A DNA stretch of 64,000 nucleotides from Methylobacterium frigidaeris. GTDB lineage: Bacteria > Pseudomonadota > Alphaproteobacteria > Rhizobiales > Beijerinckiaceae. Positions 43,861 through 52,048 of the stretch are shown here, in pieces. The position numbers and the translations under genes are program-made. The first letter of the stretch is position 1, and each line of letters opens with the position of its first letter. The notes beneath the pieces were generated by a model. The model searched no databases, was not told the origin of the DNA, and saw only the letters and a program-made list of their open reading frames with translations. The stretch spans positions 124,001 to 188,000 of the forward strand of contig NZ_BPQJ01000005.1 in assembly GCF_022179185.1 (NCBI RefSeq). Reading direction: 5' to 3'.

Positions 43861-44839
43861 CGCGGGTCTTCTTCGTGGCGGCCTCCAGGAACGAGAAGTC
43901 CATGTGCTTCTCCACGTCGGCCGAGACGTCGCGGCTGATGTACTTGAGGTCCCGCATCATCGCGGCGATGGCCAGGGTCTTGGCCCGGTGCATGCGGTAG
44001 TCCGGCTCCGCGTTCCTGATCGCCTCGGCGGCAACCTCCTTCGACAGGCCGGTCTTCTGGTTGATCACGTCGACCCAGACGCCCTTGTCGGCCTTGAGCT
44101 TCTCGACCAGCGCCACGTCGGCATCGACCACCGCCTGCACCGCGGCGCGGTTCTTGGCGATCACGTCGGAGCGGGTGACGATCAGGTTGGTGAGGTTGCC
44201 GGCGGCCTGGTCGTAGGGCAGCACGAAGCGCTCCGCGGCACCGGCCATGCGGATCTGCGAGGCGAAGGGCTCGACCGAGCAGACCATGTCGATCTCGCCC
44301 CGCTGCATCGCCGCCAGGTGGTCGGACGGGTTCGGGATGTTGACGAACTGCACGTCCTTGTTGGGGTTGATGCCCTGCTTGAGGAAGGCGCCGCGCATGT
44401 GGATGTCCTGCGCATTGCCGCGGGAGGCCGCGACCTTGAGCGGCGTGCCCGCCGCCTTCGCCTTCTCGACCGCGGCCTTGAAGCCGGCCCAGTCATCCGC
44501 CTTCAGGTTCAGGGCCTTGGCGGAGAGACATTCCGAGCCGCCATTCACCTCGCCGGCCACCGCCACGATGTCGAAGCCTTTGTCGAGGGCGGTGACGTAG
44601 TGAAGGTACGTGACCTGCGCCACGTCGAGGCTCTTGGCGATCAAGGCCGTCAGCACGTCGTTGCCGGAATTGAAGCCGGTGGCATCGATCGTCGCGCCCT
44701 TGGCGAGACCGGGCAGCAGGGCGACCGGCAGGCAATGGGCGCACTTGGCGTAGCCGACCTTGACCGGCGCCTCCTGGCCCGAGGCGGGCGAGAGGGACCA
44801 CAGGGCGGCGGCCAGCAGGGGGCCGAGATGGCGACGCAT
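43844..44839 (-). CDS. ABC transporter substrate-binding protein, NMT1/SsuA type
   Basis: A 331-residue periplasmic binding protein with a signal peptide (MRRHLGPLLAAALWSLSPASG). The mature N-terminus has VKVGYAKCAHCLPVALLPG with a CxxC pair (Cys33 and Cys36), then FNSGNDVLTALIAKSLDVAQVTYLHYV in parts, a hallmark of this NMT1-like group. The ligand is not known; the AMDase-like enzyme in the operon suggests a carboxylate. The ATG at 44839 was chosen because the signal peptide starts there. It is divergent from the GntR regulator. Confidence 0.9.
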   Translation of the reverse strand: MRRHLGPLLAAALWSLSPASGQEAPVKVGYAKCAHCLPVALLPGLAKGATIDATGFNSGNDVLTALIAKSLDVAQVTYLHYVTALDKGFDIVAVAGEVNGGSECLSAKALNLKADDWAGFKAAVEKAKAAGTPLKVAASRGNAQDIHMRGAFLKQGINPNKDVQFVNIPNPSDHLAAMQRGEIDMVCSVEPFASQIRMAGAAERFVLPYDQAAGNLTNLIVTRSDVIAKNRAAVQAVVDADVALVEKLKADKGVWVDVINQKTGLSKEVAAEAIRNAEPDYRMHRAKTLAIAAMMRDLKYISRDVSADVEKHMDFSFLEAATKKTRDGLGY

Positions 44840-44990
44840 GGTCGGTGACCTCGCTCGTGAGGGGCGCGCCGTCCGGGAGCGCGATCGGGCTTGACCGGAC
44901 ATCTCGAAAGCTCTGGCGGGGCCGTCGGCCACCGCCGCGAGATCAGGGTGGGACGGGCTCGGGGCCGGCGCAACGTATTTTTCGTGCTCT

Positions 44991-45005
44991 GCATGCAATT
45001 CATGC
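44991..45005. promoter_or_regulatory. Candidate GntR operator
   Basis: GCATG-CAATT-CATGC (44991-45005) is a perfect 5-bp dyad in the divergent promoter region between the importer operon and the GntR gene. It is AT-rich inside, as usual for FCD-type GntR sites, and a TATTTTTC stretch lies upstream. Confidence 0.45.
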
Positions 45006-45104
45006 CAAATGCCGAGGCAGTCAGCAGAAATGCCTGGAATTGATGCGCCCGCTGCCGGATGGAGCGGCTATGGTCGAGACCCGACGATGATGGAGAGGAC
45101 ACGC

Positions 45105-45824
45105 ATGGATCCGGTCCGGCGCCCCCGTGGGCGCCCGCGCAAACCGGTGCTGCTGGACACGGCCGGCCTCGGGCCGCGGCGCGGCCTGCACGACCAGGCG
45201 GCGGAGCGCCTGCGTGCGCTGATCGTCGAGGGAACGCTGCCGGCGGGCGCCGCGCTCGTCGAGACCGAGCTGTCGGCGGCGCTCGGCATCTCGCGCACGC
45301 CGCTGCGCGAGGCGCTGAAGCTCCTGGCCGTCGAGGGGCTGGTGGAGCTGCGCCCCAACCGCTCGCCCCGGGTGGCGGAGCTGCAGCCGGAGGCCGTGAC
45401 CGAGCTGTTCGAGGCGATCGCGGCCATCGAGCGGGCGGCGGCGGAGCTGGCGGCCTCACGCATCACCCCGGCGGAGCTGGAGCGGCTGCGGCGGCTTCAG
45501 ACCGAGATGGAGGCGCATCACGCGGCCGGCGACCTCGCTCCCTACTTCGCCCTCAACCAGCAGATCCACGCCCTGATCGTGGCGTCCGCCCGCAACGCGT
45601 GCTTGCGGGAGGCGCACGAGGCCCTGCACGCCCGGGCCGAGATCGCCCGCCGCCGCGCCCTCGACAGCCGGGCGCGCTGGGACGAATCCGTCGCCGAGCA
45701 CCGGGCCATCCTGGCCGCGCTCGAGGCCCGCGACGCCGCGCGGGCCGGCCGCCTCCTCGCCGACCATGTCGGCCATACCGGCACGGCGCTGCTGGCCGGC
45801 CTCACCCGGCCCGACGCCGCCTGA
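45105..45824 (+). CDS. GntR family regulator, FadR/FCD subfamily
   Basis: A 239-residue regulator: an N-terminal winged HTH (LIVEGTLPAGAALVETELSAALGISRTPLREALKLLAVEGLV, read in parts) and a C-terminal FCD domain (EAIAAIERAAAELAASRITPAEL, with HHAAGDLAPYFALNQQIHALI and EHRAILAAL) that usually binds a carboxylate. Metal-ligand positions (D/N and two His) are present. The start ATG has GGAGAGGAC before it. It is divergent from the ABC importer operon and directly upstream of a racemase-like gene, so it probably controls both. Confidence 0.92.
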   Translation: MDPVRRPRGRPRKPVLLDTAGLGPRRGLHDQAAERLRALIVEGTLPAGAALVETELSAALGISRTPLREALKLLAVEGLVELRPNRSPRVAELQPEAVTELFEAIAAIERAAAELAASRITPAELERLRRLQTEMEAHHAAGDLAPYFALNQQIHALIVASARNACLREAHEALHARAEIARRRALDSRARWDESVAEHRAILAALEARDAARAGRLLADHVGHTGTALLAGLTRPDAA

Positions 45825-45841
45825 TTCAGAAGAGACCGCCG

Positions 45842-46585
45842 ATGCGCCTGCTGCTCCTCAACCCCAATACCAGCCGCGACGTCACCGAGCTGATGCGCGT
45901 CACCGGTGCCGGCGTGGCCGCTCCCGGCACCGAGATCCTCACCGCCACGGCGCCCCGCGGCGTGCCCTACATCGCGACGCGGGCCGAGGCGCAGATCGGC
46001 GGCGCGATCGCCCTCGAGATGCTGGCCGAGGCACCGCCGGTCGATGCCGCGATCATCGCGGCCTTCGGCGATCCGGGCCTCTTCGGCGCCCGCGAATTGT
46101 TCGATTATCCGGTGGTCGGCCTCGCGGAGGCCGCGATGCTCTCCGCCTGCCTGCTGGGCCGGCGCTTCGGCCTCGTCACCTTCGCCCGCGCCCTGGTGCC
46201 CTGGTACGAGGAATGCGTTGCCGCTCACGGTCTCCAGCAGCGCTGCGCCGGTGTGCGGGCGCTTGAGGGCCGGTTCGCCGCCCTCTCCGGCGTCCAGGAG
46301 GAAAAGGAGGCGCAGCTGATCGACCTCGCCCAGGCGGCCATCGAAGAGGACGGCGCCGACGTGCTGATCTTCGCCGGCGCTCCCCTGTCGGGCCTCGGCG
46401 CCAGGGTGCGCGATCGTCTGCCGGTGCCGGTGGTCGATCAGGTGGTGGCGGCGGTCAAGCTCGCCGAGGCGCTGGTGGCGCAGCAGCCCCGCAAGGCGAC
46501 CGCCGGCACGTTCCGCCGGCCGGATCCGAAGCCGAGCATCGGGCTGGCGCCGGCCTTGGCGGCGCGGATCGGGCATGAGGATTGA
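45842..46585 (+). CDS. Hydantoin racemase-like protein lacking both catalytic cysteines
   Basis: 247 residues of the Asp/Glu/hydantoin racemase family, with the family start LLLNPNTS. In place of the ACFDDPGL cysteine loop it reads AAFGDPGL (Ala about 74), and in place of the GCAGM loop it reads FAGAPLSG (Ala about 178), so both catalytic cysteines are missing. It lies 17 bases after the GntR gene. A non-racemising role (another acid-base reaction or binding) is inferred. Confidence 0.75.
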   Translation: MRLLLLNPNTSRDVTELMRVTGAGVAAPGTEILTATAPRGVPYIATRAEAQIGGAIALEMLAEAPPVDAAIIAAFGDPGLFGARELFDYPVVGLAEAAMLSACLLGRRFGLVTFARALVPWYEECVAAHGLQQRCAGVRALEGRFAALSGVQEEKEAQLIDLAQAAIEEDGADVLIFAGAPLSGLGARVRDRLPVPVVDQVVAAVKLAEALVAQQPRKATAGTFRRPDPKPSIGLAPALAARIGHED

Positions 46586-46626
46586 ATGTTGCCGTGAACT
46601 ACCCTGAGACCAGGAAGTCGCGGGAT

Positions 46627-46650
46627 CCCCTCTTCCACATGGGAGAGGGG
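46627..46650. repeat. Intergenic palindrome, family B
   Basis: CCCCTCTTCCACATGGGAGAGGGG forms a near-perfect stem (one mismatch) and matches the hairpins at 154-300 and 51317. It lies between convergent genes. Confidence 0.65.
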
Positions 46651-46689
46651 ACGCGCTTTCGGTCGTGAATGTCGCTGCGGACCTTTCGT

Positions 46690-47388
46690 TCAACCCCCGC
46701 TGCCCGCCTCGTCCTGGCAGCGGATCAGCTTCGTCGCGCCCGCCGCCCGGTCGGGCTCGGCGAGGCGGAACTCGCCGGTCTCGGGGTCGCGGATCCGCAA
46801 CTGCCCGGTGGCGATGCCGAAATGCGCGCCGTGGAGCTGCAGCTTGCCGCGCTCGACCAGAATGCGCACGCACGGGAACGTCATCAGGTTCTTGAGGCTG
46901 TTGGTGACGGTCGCGTATTCGAGCTGCTCGAGATAGTCGGGCCCGCGCGGCTCGTCGCCGAGCGCTTCCGCCGCCGGGCGGATCAGCGAGACCCAGCGAC
47001 CGATGAAGTCGCCCGGCGAGAGCGGCGCGGCATCGTCCGCGAAGGCGCGCACGCCGCCGCAGCGGGCATGGCCCAGCACCACGATGTGCTTCACCTTGAG
47101 CGCCTGCACGGCGAATTCGAGCGCCGCCGAGGTGCCGTGATACTCGCCGCCGGTCTCGAAGGGCGGGACCAGGTTGGCGACGTTGCGCACCACGAACAAT
47201 TCGCCCGGCCGCGCGTCGAAGATCACCTCCGGCGAGACCCGGCTGTCGCAGCAGCTGATGATCAGGATCTCGGGGCTCTGCCCCTCGGCGAGGCTGGCGT
47301 AGCGGCCCTGCTCGCGCACGAACCGGTCGTCGAGGAAGGCGCGGTAGCCTTCCGCCAGCGCGGGGGGAAAGGGGGTTGCGTCGGCCAT
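46690..47388 (-). CDS. Beta-class carbonic anhydrase
   Basis: A 232-residue zinc enzyme that interconverts CO2 and bicarbonate. The zinc ligands are in SCCDSR (Cys46, Asp48, Arg50) and GHARCGG (His and Cys near 105-110). FVVRNVANLVPP and GTSAALEFAVQALKVKHIVVLGH in parts match the family. It is cytoplasmic, with no signal peptide. In this kind of bacterium it would supply bicarbonate for carboxylation and for growth at low CO2. Confidence 0.94.
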   Translation of the reverse strand: MADATPFPPALAEGYRAFLDDRFVREQGRYASLAEGQSPEILIISCCDSRVSPEVIFDARPGELFVVRNVANLVPPFETGGEYHGTSAALEFAVQALKVKHIVVLGHARCGGVRAFADDAAPLSPGDFIGRWVSLIRPAAEALGDEPRGPDYLEQLEYATVTNSLKNLMTFPCVRILVERGKLQLHGAHFGIATGQLRIRDPETGEFRLAEPDRAAGATKLIRCQDEAGSGG

Positions 47389-47425
47389 GGGTTCGCGCTC
47401 CTTGGAGAGAAGGTCTGGGCTACGC

Positions 47426-47953
47426 TTACGCCGCGCCAGGCCCCCAGGACAACGTCATCACCTCCGGGATCGCCTGGCCGGCCACGAGCCTTTTGGCCAG
47501 AGTGGCGAGGCCCTGCGGCTCCACGCGCTCACGGGTCGCGGCGAGCTCGTCGAGGGGCCACCAGCGGGTGCCGTAGACCGGGTTGTCCTCGGTCTCGGCG
47601 AGCCGGCTGGTGTCGACCCGATCGTCGGGCAGCCGGACCACGAAGTAGCGCTCGCGGGCGAAGCGCGGCTTGTTGAACAGCGTGAACGGCCCGTCGCAGC
47701 GGGCGACCTGGGGACCCAGGGCGACGTCCTTGACCCCGATCTCCTCCTCCAGCTCGCGCCGGCAGGCTTCTTCCGGCGTCTCGCCGGGCTCGATGCCGCC
47801 GCCGGGCATGAACCAGAAGGTCCGGTCGCCCGGCCGGTCCGGGTCGACGTCGCGCGAGGCCTCGTAGGCGATCAGGAGGAGGCGGCCCTTCGGGTCGAGC
47901 ACCAGGGCGCGGGCGATGTCGCGGGTCGCGAGATCGGTCGGAACTTCGGTCAT
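47426..47953 (-). CDS. Nudix hydrolase
   Basis: A 175-residue protein with a complete Nudix box (GGGIEPGETPEEACRRELEEE, then IG), which hydrolyses nucleoside-diphosphate-linked compounds. It opens RDIARALVLDPKGRLLLIAYE and has FWFMPGG before the box. The substrate is not predictable. Its ATG overlaps the stop of the DUF429 gene by four bases, so the two are co-translated. Confidence 0.9.
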   Translation of the reverse strand: MTEVPTDLATRDIARALVLDPKGRLLLIAYEASRDVDPDRPGDRTFWFMPGGGIEPGETPEEACRRELEEEIGVKDVALGPQVARCDGPFTLFNKPRFARERYFVVRLPDDRVDTSRLAETEDNPVYGTRWWPLDELAATRERVEPQGLATLAKRLVAGQAIPEVMTLSWGPGAA

Positions 47954-48681
47954 GCGGGTGCCTCGCTGTGGGTAAGCGTCCAGATCGCGGCCGGCAGGCC
48001 GTGGGCGTCGCGCTCCGGCGGATCGGGATAGGGCACCCCGCGCCCGTTGGCGATGGCCCGTGCCACGGCGAGCGCCGCCAGCGCGTCGAGGAGGTCGTCG
48101 GGCTTGGCGCCGCGCGGCGGGGCGAGGTCGGCCGGCAGGCCGGCTTTGGTGATGAGGTCGCGCCGCAGGGCCGCGCCGTCCGCTTTCCGCTTCGAGGCGG
48201 GGAGCGGCGTGCCGCCGTTGAGGCTCTGGAAGGCGAGCTCCGGGTGCACCTCGTAGACCCGCGTCTGAAGCTCAGGTCTGGCCCGCAAGAGACCATCCGC
48301 CTCGCGAATTCGGGGAAAGATCGCGTTGGCGGGCGGGGAGGGGGCGAAGGGCTGCGTCTCGGGCCGGCGCGACAGGGCGATCGCCGCCGTATAGTCCGGC
48401 GCGTAGACGACGCTGCGGGCCGAGGTCGGGAACACCGACGCGCGCCGCGGCCCGAGGAGCGCCCGCACCATGACCTCGGCCGTTCGTCCGCCGGGGCCGA
48501 CCCGGTCGGGCAGGCCGATTGGAATGTCGACCGCCACGATGGCGGGGGCCTCGGGCGCGTCGCAGATCGCCACCAGGCTCGGCAGCACGCGGGCACGGAT
48601 GGTGTCGGAGCCGCCGTCGAGTGGGGCGAAGACCGCGACCCAGCCGCCCGGGCACCCGTCCACGCCTGCGACCCACGTCAT
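47950..48681 (-). CDS. DUF429 family protein (RNase H-like fold)
   Basis: A 243-residue protein of the DUF429 family. It begins VAGVDGCPGGWVAVF, a metal-binding-like beta strand as in RNase H folds, followed by VAVDIPIGLPD, RRASVFPTSARSVVY, VYEVHPELAFQSLNGG and DDLLDALAALAVARA. These acidic positions agree with a predicted nuclease. The function of DUF429 is not known. It is co-translated with the Nudix gene, which hints at nucleotide or nucleic acid processing. Confidence 0.85.
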   Translation of the reverse strand: MTWVAGVDGCPGGWVAVFAPLDGGSDTIRARVLPSLVAICDAPEAPAIVAVDIPIGLPDRVGPGGRTAEVMVRALLGPRRASVFPTSARSVVYAPDYTAAIALSRRPETQPFAPSPPANAIFPRIREADGLLRARPELQTRVYEVHPELAFQSLNGGTPLPASKRKADGAALRRDLITKAGLPADLAPPRGAKPDDLLDALAALAVARAIANGRGVPYPDPPERDAHGLPAAIWTLTHSEAPA

Positions 48682-48886
48682 GCGCCGTTTCCCCGTTCGG
48701 GGCTGGATTTAGGGCGGGGAGGGCCGTCCTTGGAGGCGAGTTCCCGCGATGGCAGAACAGGCGCTCGCCGTCCCGCTCCACAGGCTCACCCCAGGGTTCG
48801 CCGCAGGCGGCAGCCCAAGTTTCGGAAACGCCGAGGGTCCAGGATGAGGCGGAGCGCTGCCCGCTTCACTCTGGCCGCCCTGACAT

Positions 48887-48935
48887 TCTGGATCCCGGCC
48901 TCCGCTTTCGCAGCCCCGGGGCGACGCGGAGGGTG
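48887..48935. repeat. Half copy of inverted-repeat family A
   Basis: The arm TCTGGAT (48887-48893) followed by GCAGCCCCGGGGCGACGCGG (48910-48929) matches the right halves of the elements at 345-501 and 59092-59233. The left half is not clear. Confidence 0.5.
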
Positions 48936-48966
48936 TCCGCTCTGTCGGTGAGAGGCGAAGCCGCCC

Positions 48967-50232
48967 TCACGCCGCCCTGGCGTAGCGCGACTCGGCGAGA
49001 TCCTGGTGCGCGATCTCCGGCGCCCGGCCGCCGATCAGGTCGGCCAGCAGCCGGCCCGAGCCGCAGGCCATGGTCCAGCCGAGCGTGCCGTGGCCGGTAT
49101 TGGTGTAGAGGTTGGAATAGGCGGTCGCGCCGACGATCGGAGTGCCGTCCGGGGTCATCGGGCGCAGGCCCGTCCAGAACTTCGCCTGGGCGACGTCGCC
49201 GCCCTCCGGGAAGAGGTCGAGGACCGAGCGCTCCAGCGTCGCCCGGCGCGGGCCGCGCAACGCCTGGCTGAAGCCGGCGAGCTCCGCCGTGCCGCCGACC
49301 CGGATGCGGTCGCCGAGCCGGGTGATCGCCACCTTGAAGGTCTCGTCCATCACGGTCGAGACCGGGGCGGCCTCCGCGTTGGTGATCGGCAGGGTCAGGG
49401 AATAGCCCTTCACCGGATAGACCGGCAGCTCGATGCCGAGGGGCTTCAGCATCGCCGGGGTGTAGCTGCCCATGGCGGCGACGTAAGCATCGGCCGTCAG
49501 CACCTCGCCGCCGGCAAGTCCGACGCCGGCGATCCGGCCGCCTTCCTGACGCAGGCCCGTGATGGTCGCGCCGTAACGGATCGTCACGCCCATGCGCTCG
49601 CAGATCGCGGCTAGCCTCTGCGTGAAGAGATGGGCGTCGCCGGTCTCGTCGCCGGGAAGGCGCAGGCCGCCGACGAAGGTGCCGGCGACCCGGGCGAGCG
49701 CCGGCTCGGCCGCGATGCAGCCCGCAGGATCCAGCACCTCGTAGGGCACGCCGTATTCGTCGAGCACGCTCGTGTCGTCGCCGACATGGTCGAGCTGCTT
49801 CTGGGTGCGGAAGAGCTGGAGCGTACCCTTCTCGCGGTGATCGTAGGTGATGCCGGTCTCGGTGCGCAGGTCGCGCAGGACGTCGCGGCTGTACTCGGCG
49901 AGCCGCACCATCCGGCCCTTGTTGCGGCGATAGGCGTCCTCGGTGCAGTTCGCCAGCATCCGGGCGAGCCAGCCGTAGAGCTTAGGCTCCAGGCTCGGCC
50001 ACAGCACCAGCGGCCGGTGGCGCATCATCAGCCACTTCATCGCCTTGACGGGGATGCCGGGCGCGGCCCAGGGCGCCGAGTAGCCGGGGGAGACCTGGCC
50101 CGCATTGGCGAAGCTGGTCTCGAGACCCGCGCCGGGCTGGCGATCGAGCACCGTGACCGCGTGGCCGGCCTTGGCGAGGTAGTAAGCCGAGGTGACGCCC
50201 ACCACGCCGCCGCCGAGGATCAGAACGCGCAT
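48967..50232 (-). CDS. dadA: D-amino acid dehydrogenase small subunit DadA
   Basis: A 421-residue FAD enzyme that oxidises D-amino acids (classically D-alanine) to keto acids at the membrane. The FAD motif is [20 protein letters not shown] at the N-terminus; [22 protein letters not shown] (split here: [13 protein letters not shown] and YSAPWAAPG) and [16 protein letters not shown] near the end are DadA hallmarks. The start at 50232 gives the normal N-terminus. It is divergent from an Lrp-type regulator, the usual DadA control. No alanine racemase gene is adjacent. Confidence 0.94.
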   Translation of the reverse strand: MRVLILGGGVVGVTSAYYLAKAGHAVTVLDRQPGAGLETSFANAGQVSPGYSAPWAAPGIPVKAMKWLMMRHRPLVLWPSLEPKLYGWLARMLANCTEDAYRRNKGRMVRLAEYSRDVLRDLRTETGITYDHREKGTLQLFRTQKQLDHVGDDTSVLDEYGVPYEVLDPAGCIAAEPALARVAGTFVGGLRLPGDETGDAHLFTQRLAAICERMGVTIRYGATITGLRQEGGRIAGVGLAGGEVLTADAYVAAMGSYTPAMLKPLGIELPVYPVKGYSLTLPITNAEAAPVSTVMDETFKVAITRLGDRIRVGGTAELAGFSQALRGPRRATLERSVLDLFPEGGDVAQAKFWTGLRPMTPDGTPIVGATAYSNLYTNTGHGTLGWTMACGSGRLLADLIGGRAPEIAHQDLAESRYARAA

Positions 50233-50300
50233 CGCCGAAAATCCCTGTTGCGCCCTGCTTCGTCGGTGCCCAACCCGGCGCCTGGTCGACGTCCGGAGTG

Positions 50301-50308
50301 TTGCGCAA
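50301..50308. promoter_or_regulatory. Candidate Lrp operator 1
   Basis: The palindrome TTGCGCAA lies in the dadA-lrp intergenic region, 69 bases upstream of the dadA start. Confidence 0.45.
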
Positions 50309-50394
50309 GGATCGCCGAATTTCCCGCCGGATCGGCGCATGATAGGCGAGAATATGCTACGCAACGCAATGATCTGCGGCAAAACGGCAGGAGA

Positions 50395-50402
50395 TTGCGC
50401 AA
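50395..50402. promoter_or_regulatory. Candidate Lrp operator 2, overlapping the lrp start
   Basis: A second TTGCGCAA ends on the first base of the lrp ATG, 94 bases from the first copy, suggesting autorepression. CTACGCAACGCAA, nearby at about 50357-50369, is a related half site. Confidence 0.45.
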
Positions 50403-50869
50403 TGGCCGGGCGGGACGAGATCGACGCGCGCATCCTGCGCGTCCTGCGCGACGACGGGCGCATCAGCAACGCGGACCTCGCCGCCAAGGTCGGCCTGTCG
50501 CCCTCGGCCTGCCTGCGTCGCCTGCGGCTGCTCGAATCGAACGGCACCATCCGCGGCTACACCGCCCTGATCGAGGCCGACGAGCGCGAGGCGCACCTCG
50601 TCGTGCTGACCCAGATCACCCTGGAGCGTCAGACGGAGGAGTCGCTCAACCGCTTCGAGGCGGCGGTACGCCGCTGCCCGGAGGTGCGCGACTGCTACCT
50701 GATGACCGGCTTGTCCGATTACCTGATGCGGATCGAGGTCTCGGATGCGGGTGATTACGAGCGCCTGCACAAGGAGGTGCTGTCGCGCCTGCCGGGGGTG
50801 GCGCGGATCCAGTCGAGCTTCGCGATCCGGACGGTGGTGGGGGAGGGGAGAGTAACCCACAGGCGTTAA
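50402..50869 (+). CDS. Lrp/AsnC family regulator, probable regulator of dadA
   Basis: A 155-residue regulator with an N-terminal HTH ([40 protein letters not shown], read in parts) and a C-terminal RAM domain ([61 protein letters not shown]). An AGGAG site precedes the ATG. It is divergent from dadA and shares two TTGCGCAA palindromes with it, as expected of an Lrp-type dadA activator/repressor that senses an amino acid. Confidence 0.93.
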   Translation: MAGRDEIDARILRVLRDDGRISNADLAAKVGLSPSACLRRLRLLESNGTIRGYTALIEADEREAHLVVLTQITLERQTEESLNRFEAAVRRCPEVRDCYLMTGLSDYLMRIEVSDAGDYERLHKEVLSRLPGVARIQSSFAIRTVVGEGRVTHRR

Positions 50870-51050
50870 GATCGGGGCTGCACGGGGTCGGTGATGCCGG
50901 GTCTTCGTCGTCGCGGGGCCGTGACGCGGATGCGGGTCCATCGCGGTGTGGTCGTCGGGAGGGGAGCGAGGCCGAACGGCCCGGGCACACAGCCCGGCAA
51001 GAGCCACCACGGCGATTGCCGCGGCTGCTGGTTTGGCCAGGCCGGTGGCA

Positions 51051-51101
51051 CCGGCCAAGCACAGCAACCGGCCAAGCGCAGCAACCAGCCAAGCGCAGGA
51101 T
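51051..51101. repeat. 17-bp tandem repeat, three copies
   Basis: Three units (51051-51067, 51068-51084, 51085-51101) based on CCGGCCAAGCGCAGCAA, with one to four differences between copies and no spacers. Confidence 0.75.
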
Positions 51102-51316
51102 GTGGCCGGGCCAAAGGCAGCCGCCTGATCCAGTCGGTATGTCGGGCCGGGTGGGTTGAGTTCCGCGATGGCCATCAGGCCGGCCCGGGCGGCTGTGTGG
51201 CGCCGCGACAGGCCGCCGGGACCGTGCGCCGGACACGGACGCAGCATCCTCCCCGCAGGTGGGTGCGCGGCGGCGGTGCAGGGTGTGGGTCTGACGGTCC
51301 AGCTATGCCCCCGGCT

Positions 51317-51336
51317 CCTCTCCCACACGGGAGAGG
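51317..51336. repeat. Intergenic palindrome, family B
   Basis: CCTCTCCC (51317-51324) and GGGAGAGG (51329-51336) form a perfect 8-bp stem with a 4-base loop, the same family as 154-300 and 46627. Confidence 0.65.
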
Positions 51337-51462
51337 ACGATGCGCTGCCCTTTCGTTCGAGCGGATCAGGCGGCGAAGCGTGTTGCTGCGGGCAAATCCC
51401 CACCCTGCAACGCGTCGAATCAGCTAGAGCGTCACCGTTTCCCGCGCACTTCGGTGACGACG

Positions 51463-52014
51463 ATGCTGAGAGCTATCCTGCTGGCGACCTGCGTGGCCTG
51501 GACCGGGAGCGCCCTCGCGGCGGATGGTGTGGTGAACCTGCCCGGCAAGGCGACGATCGGCTCCGAGAGCCGGGACGTCGCGATGGCGTTCGGCTGCACC
51601 ACGACGCGGTCGCGCAACGAGACCGGCGCCCTGACGATCGGCTTCGATGTTCCGAAGTTCGAGGCCCTGGAGAAGCGGTTCGACTTCGGTGCCTTCGAGG
51701 GCCCGGAGGGCACCCGCAAGCCGCTGACCGAGATCACCGTCGGGCAAGGCGTGCGCCTGCCGGCCAACGGTGCCATCGCGATCGACGGGACCAGCTTCTC
51801 CCTCGGTGTCGGCGCATCCTTGCGCGGCGAGACGGCGCAGCTCGGCAAGCTCAGGTCCATCCTGGGCTCCGCGAGCGCCGGACCTGGCCGCCTGCGCTGG
51901 CACCAGGAGAGCCCGCGCAAGGGCGACGACCCGATCCTGGTCACGGTGCCGATCTCGAGCGCCGACGCAGATCGCCTCAAGGCGGCGCTGGCCCCCTGCC
52001 TGAAGGGCAAGTGA
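51463..52014 (+). CDS. Secreted hypothetical protein
   Basis: A 183-residue protein with a signal peptide (MLRAILLATCVAWTGSALAA). The mature part has two cysteines (AFGCTTT and APCLKGK) that could form a disulfide, and beta-rich sequence (VVNLPGKATIGSESRDVAMAF, FSLGVGASLRGET). No family is recognised. Its stop codon lies inside the first unit of a 15-bp tandem repeat (52004-52048). It converges with the PBP gene. Confidence 0.7.
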   Translation: MLRAILLATCVAWTGSALAADGVVNLPGKATIGSESRDVAMAFGCTTTRSRNETGALTIGFDVPKFEALEKRFDFGAFEGPEGTRKPLTEITVGQGVRLPANGAIAIDGTSFSLGVGASLRGETAQLGKLRSILGSASAGPGRLRWHQESPRKGDDPILVTVPISSADADRLKAALAPCLKGK

Positions 52015-52048
52015 TCGGAGGGCAAGTGATCGAAGGGCAAGTGATCAC
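52004..52048. repeat. 15-bp tandem repeat covering two stop codons
   Basis: Three units of AGGGCAAGTGATCGG type (52004-52018, 52019-52033, 52034-52048). The first contains the secreted-protein stop (TGA, 52012-52014) and the third contains the stop of the opposing PBP (52045-52047 on the minus strand). Confidence 0.8.

Larger units (their letters stand above)
50870..51462. other. Gene-poor stretch with tandem repeats
   Basis: No convincing gene is present in these 593 bases. It holds a 17-bp tandem repeat (51051-51101) and a family B hairpin (51317-51336). The GC-rich, low-complexity composition produces long open frames on the minus strand, but they carry the tandem repeat and no recognisable domain. 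Confidence 0.5.

Noticed and set aside
51051..51101. CRISPR array
   Set aside because: The units are contiguous, without spacers, and no cas genes are near.
50357..51403. A 348-residue frame on the minus strand in the gap after lrp
   Set aside because: It spans the lrp gene antisense and a tandem repeat, has low-complexity proline/arginine sequence and no good ribosome site.
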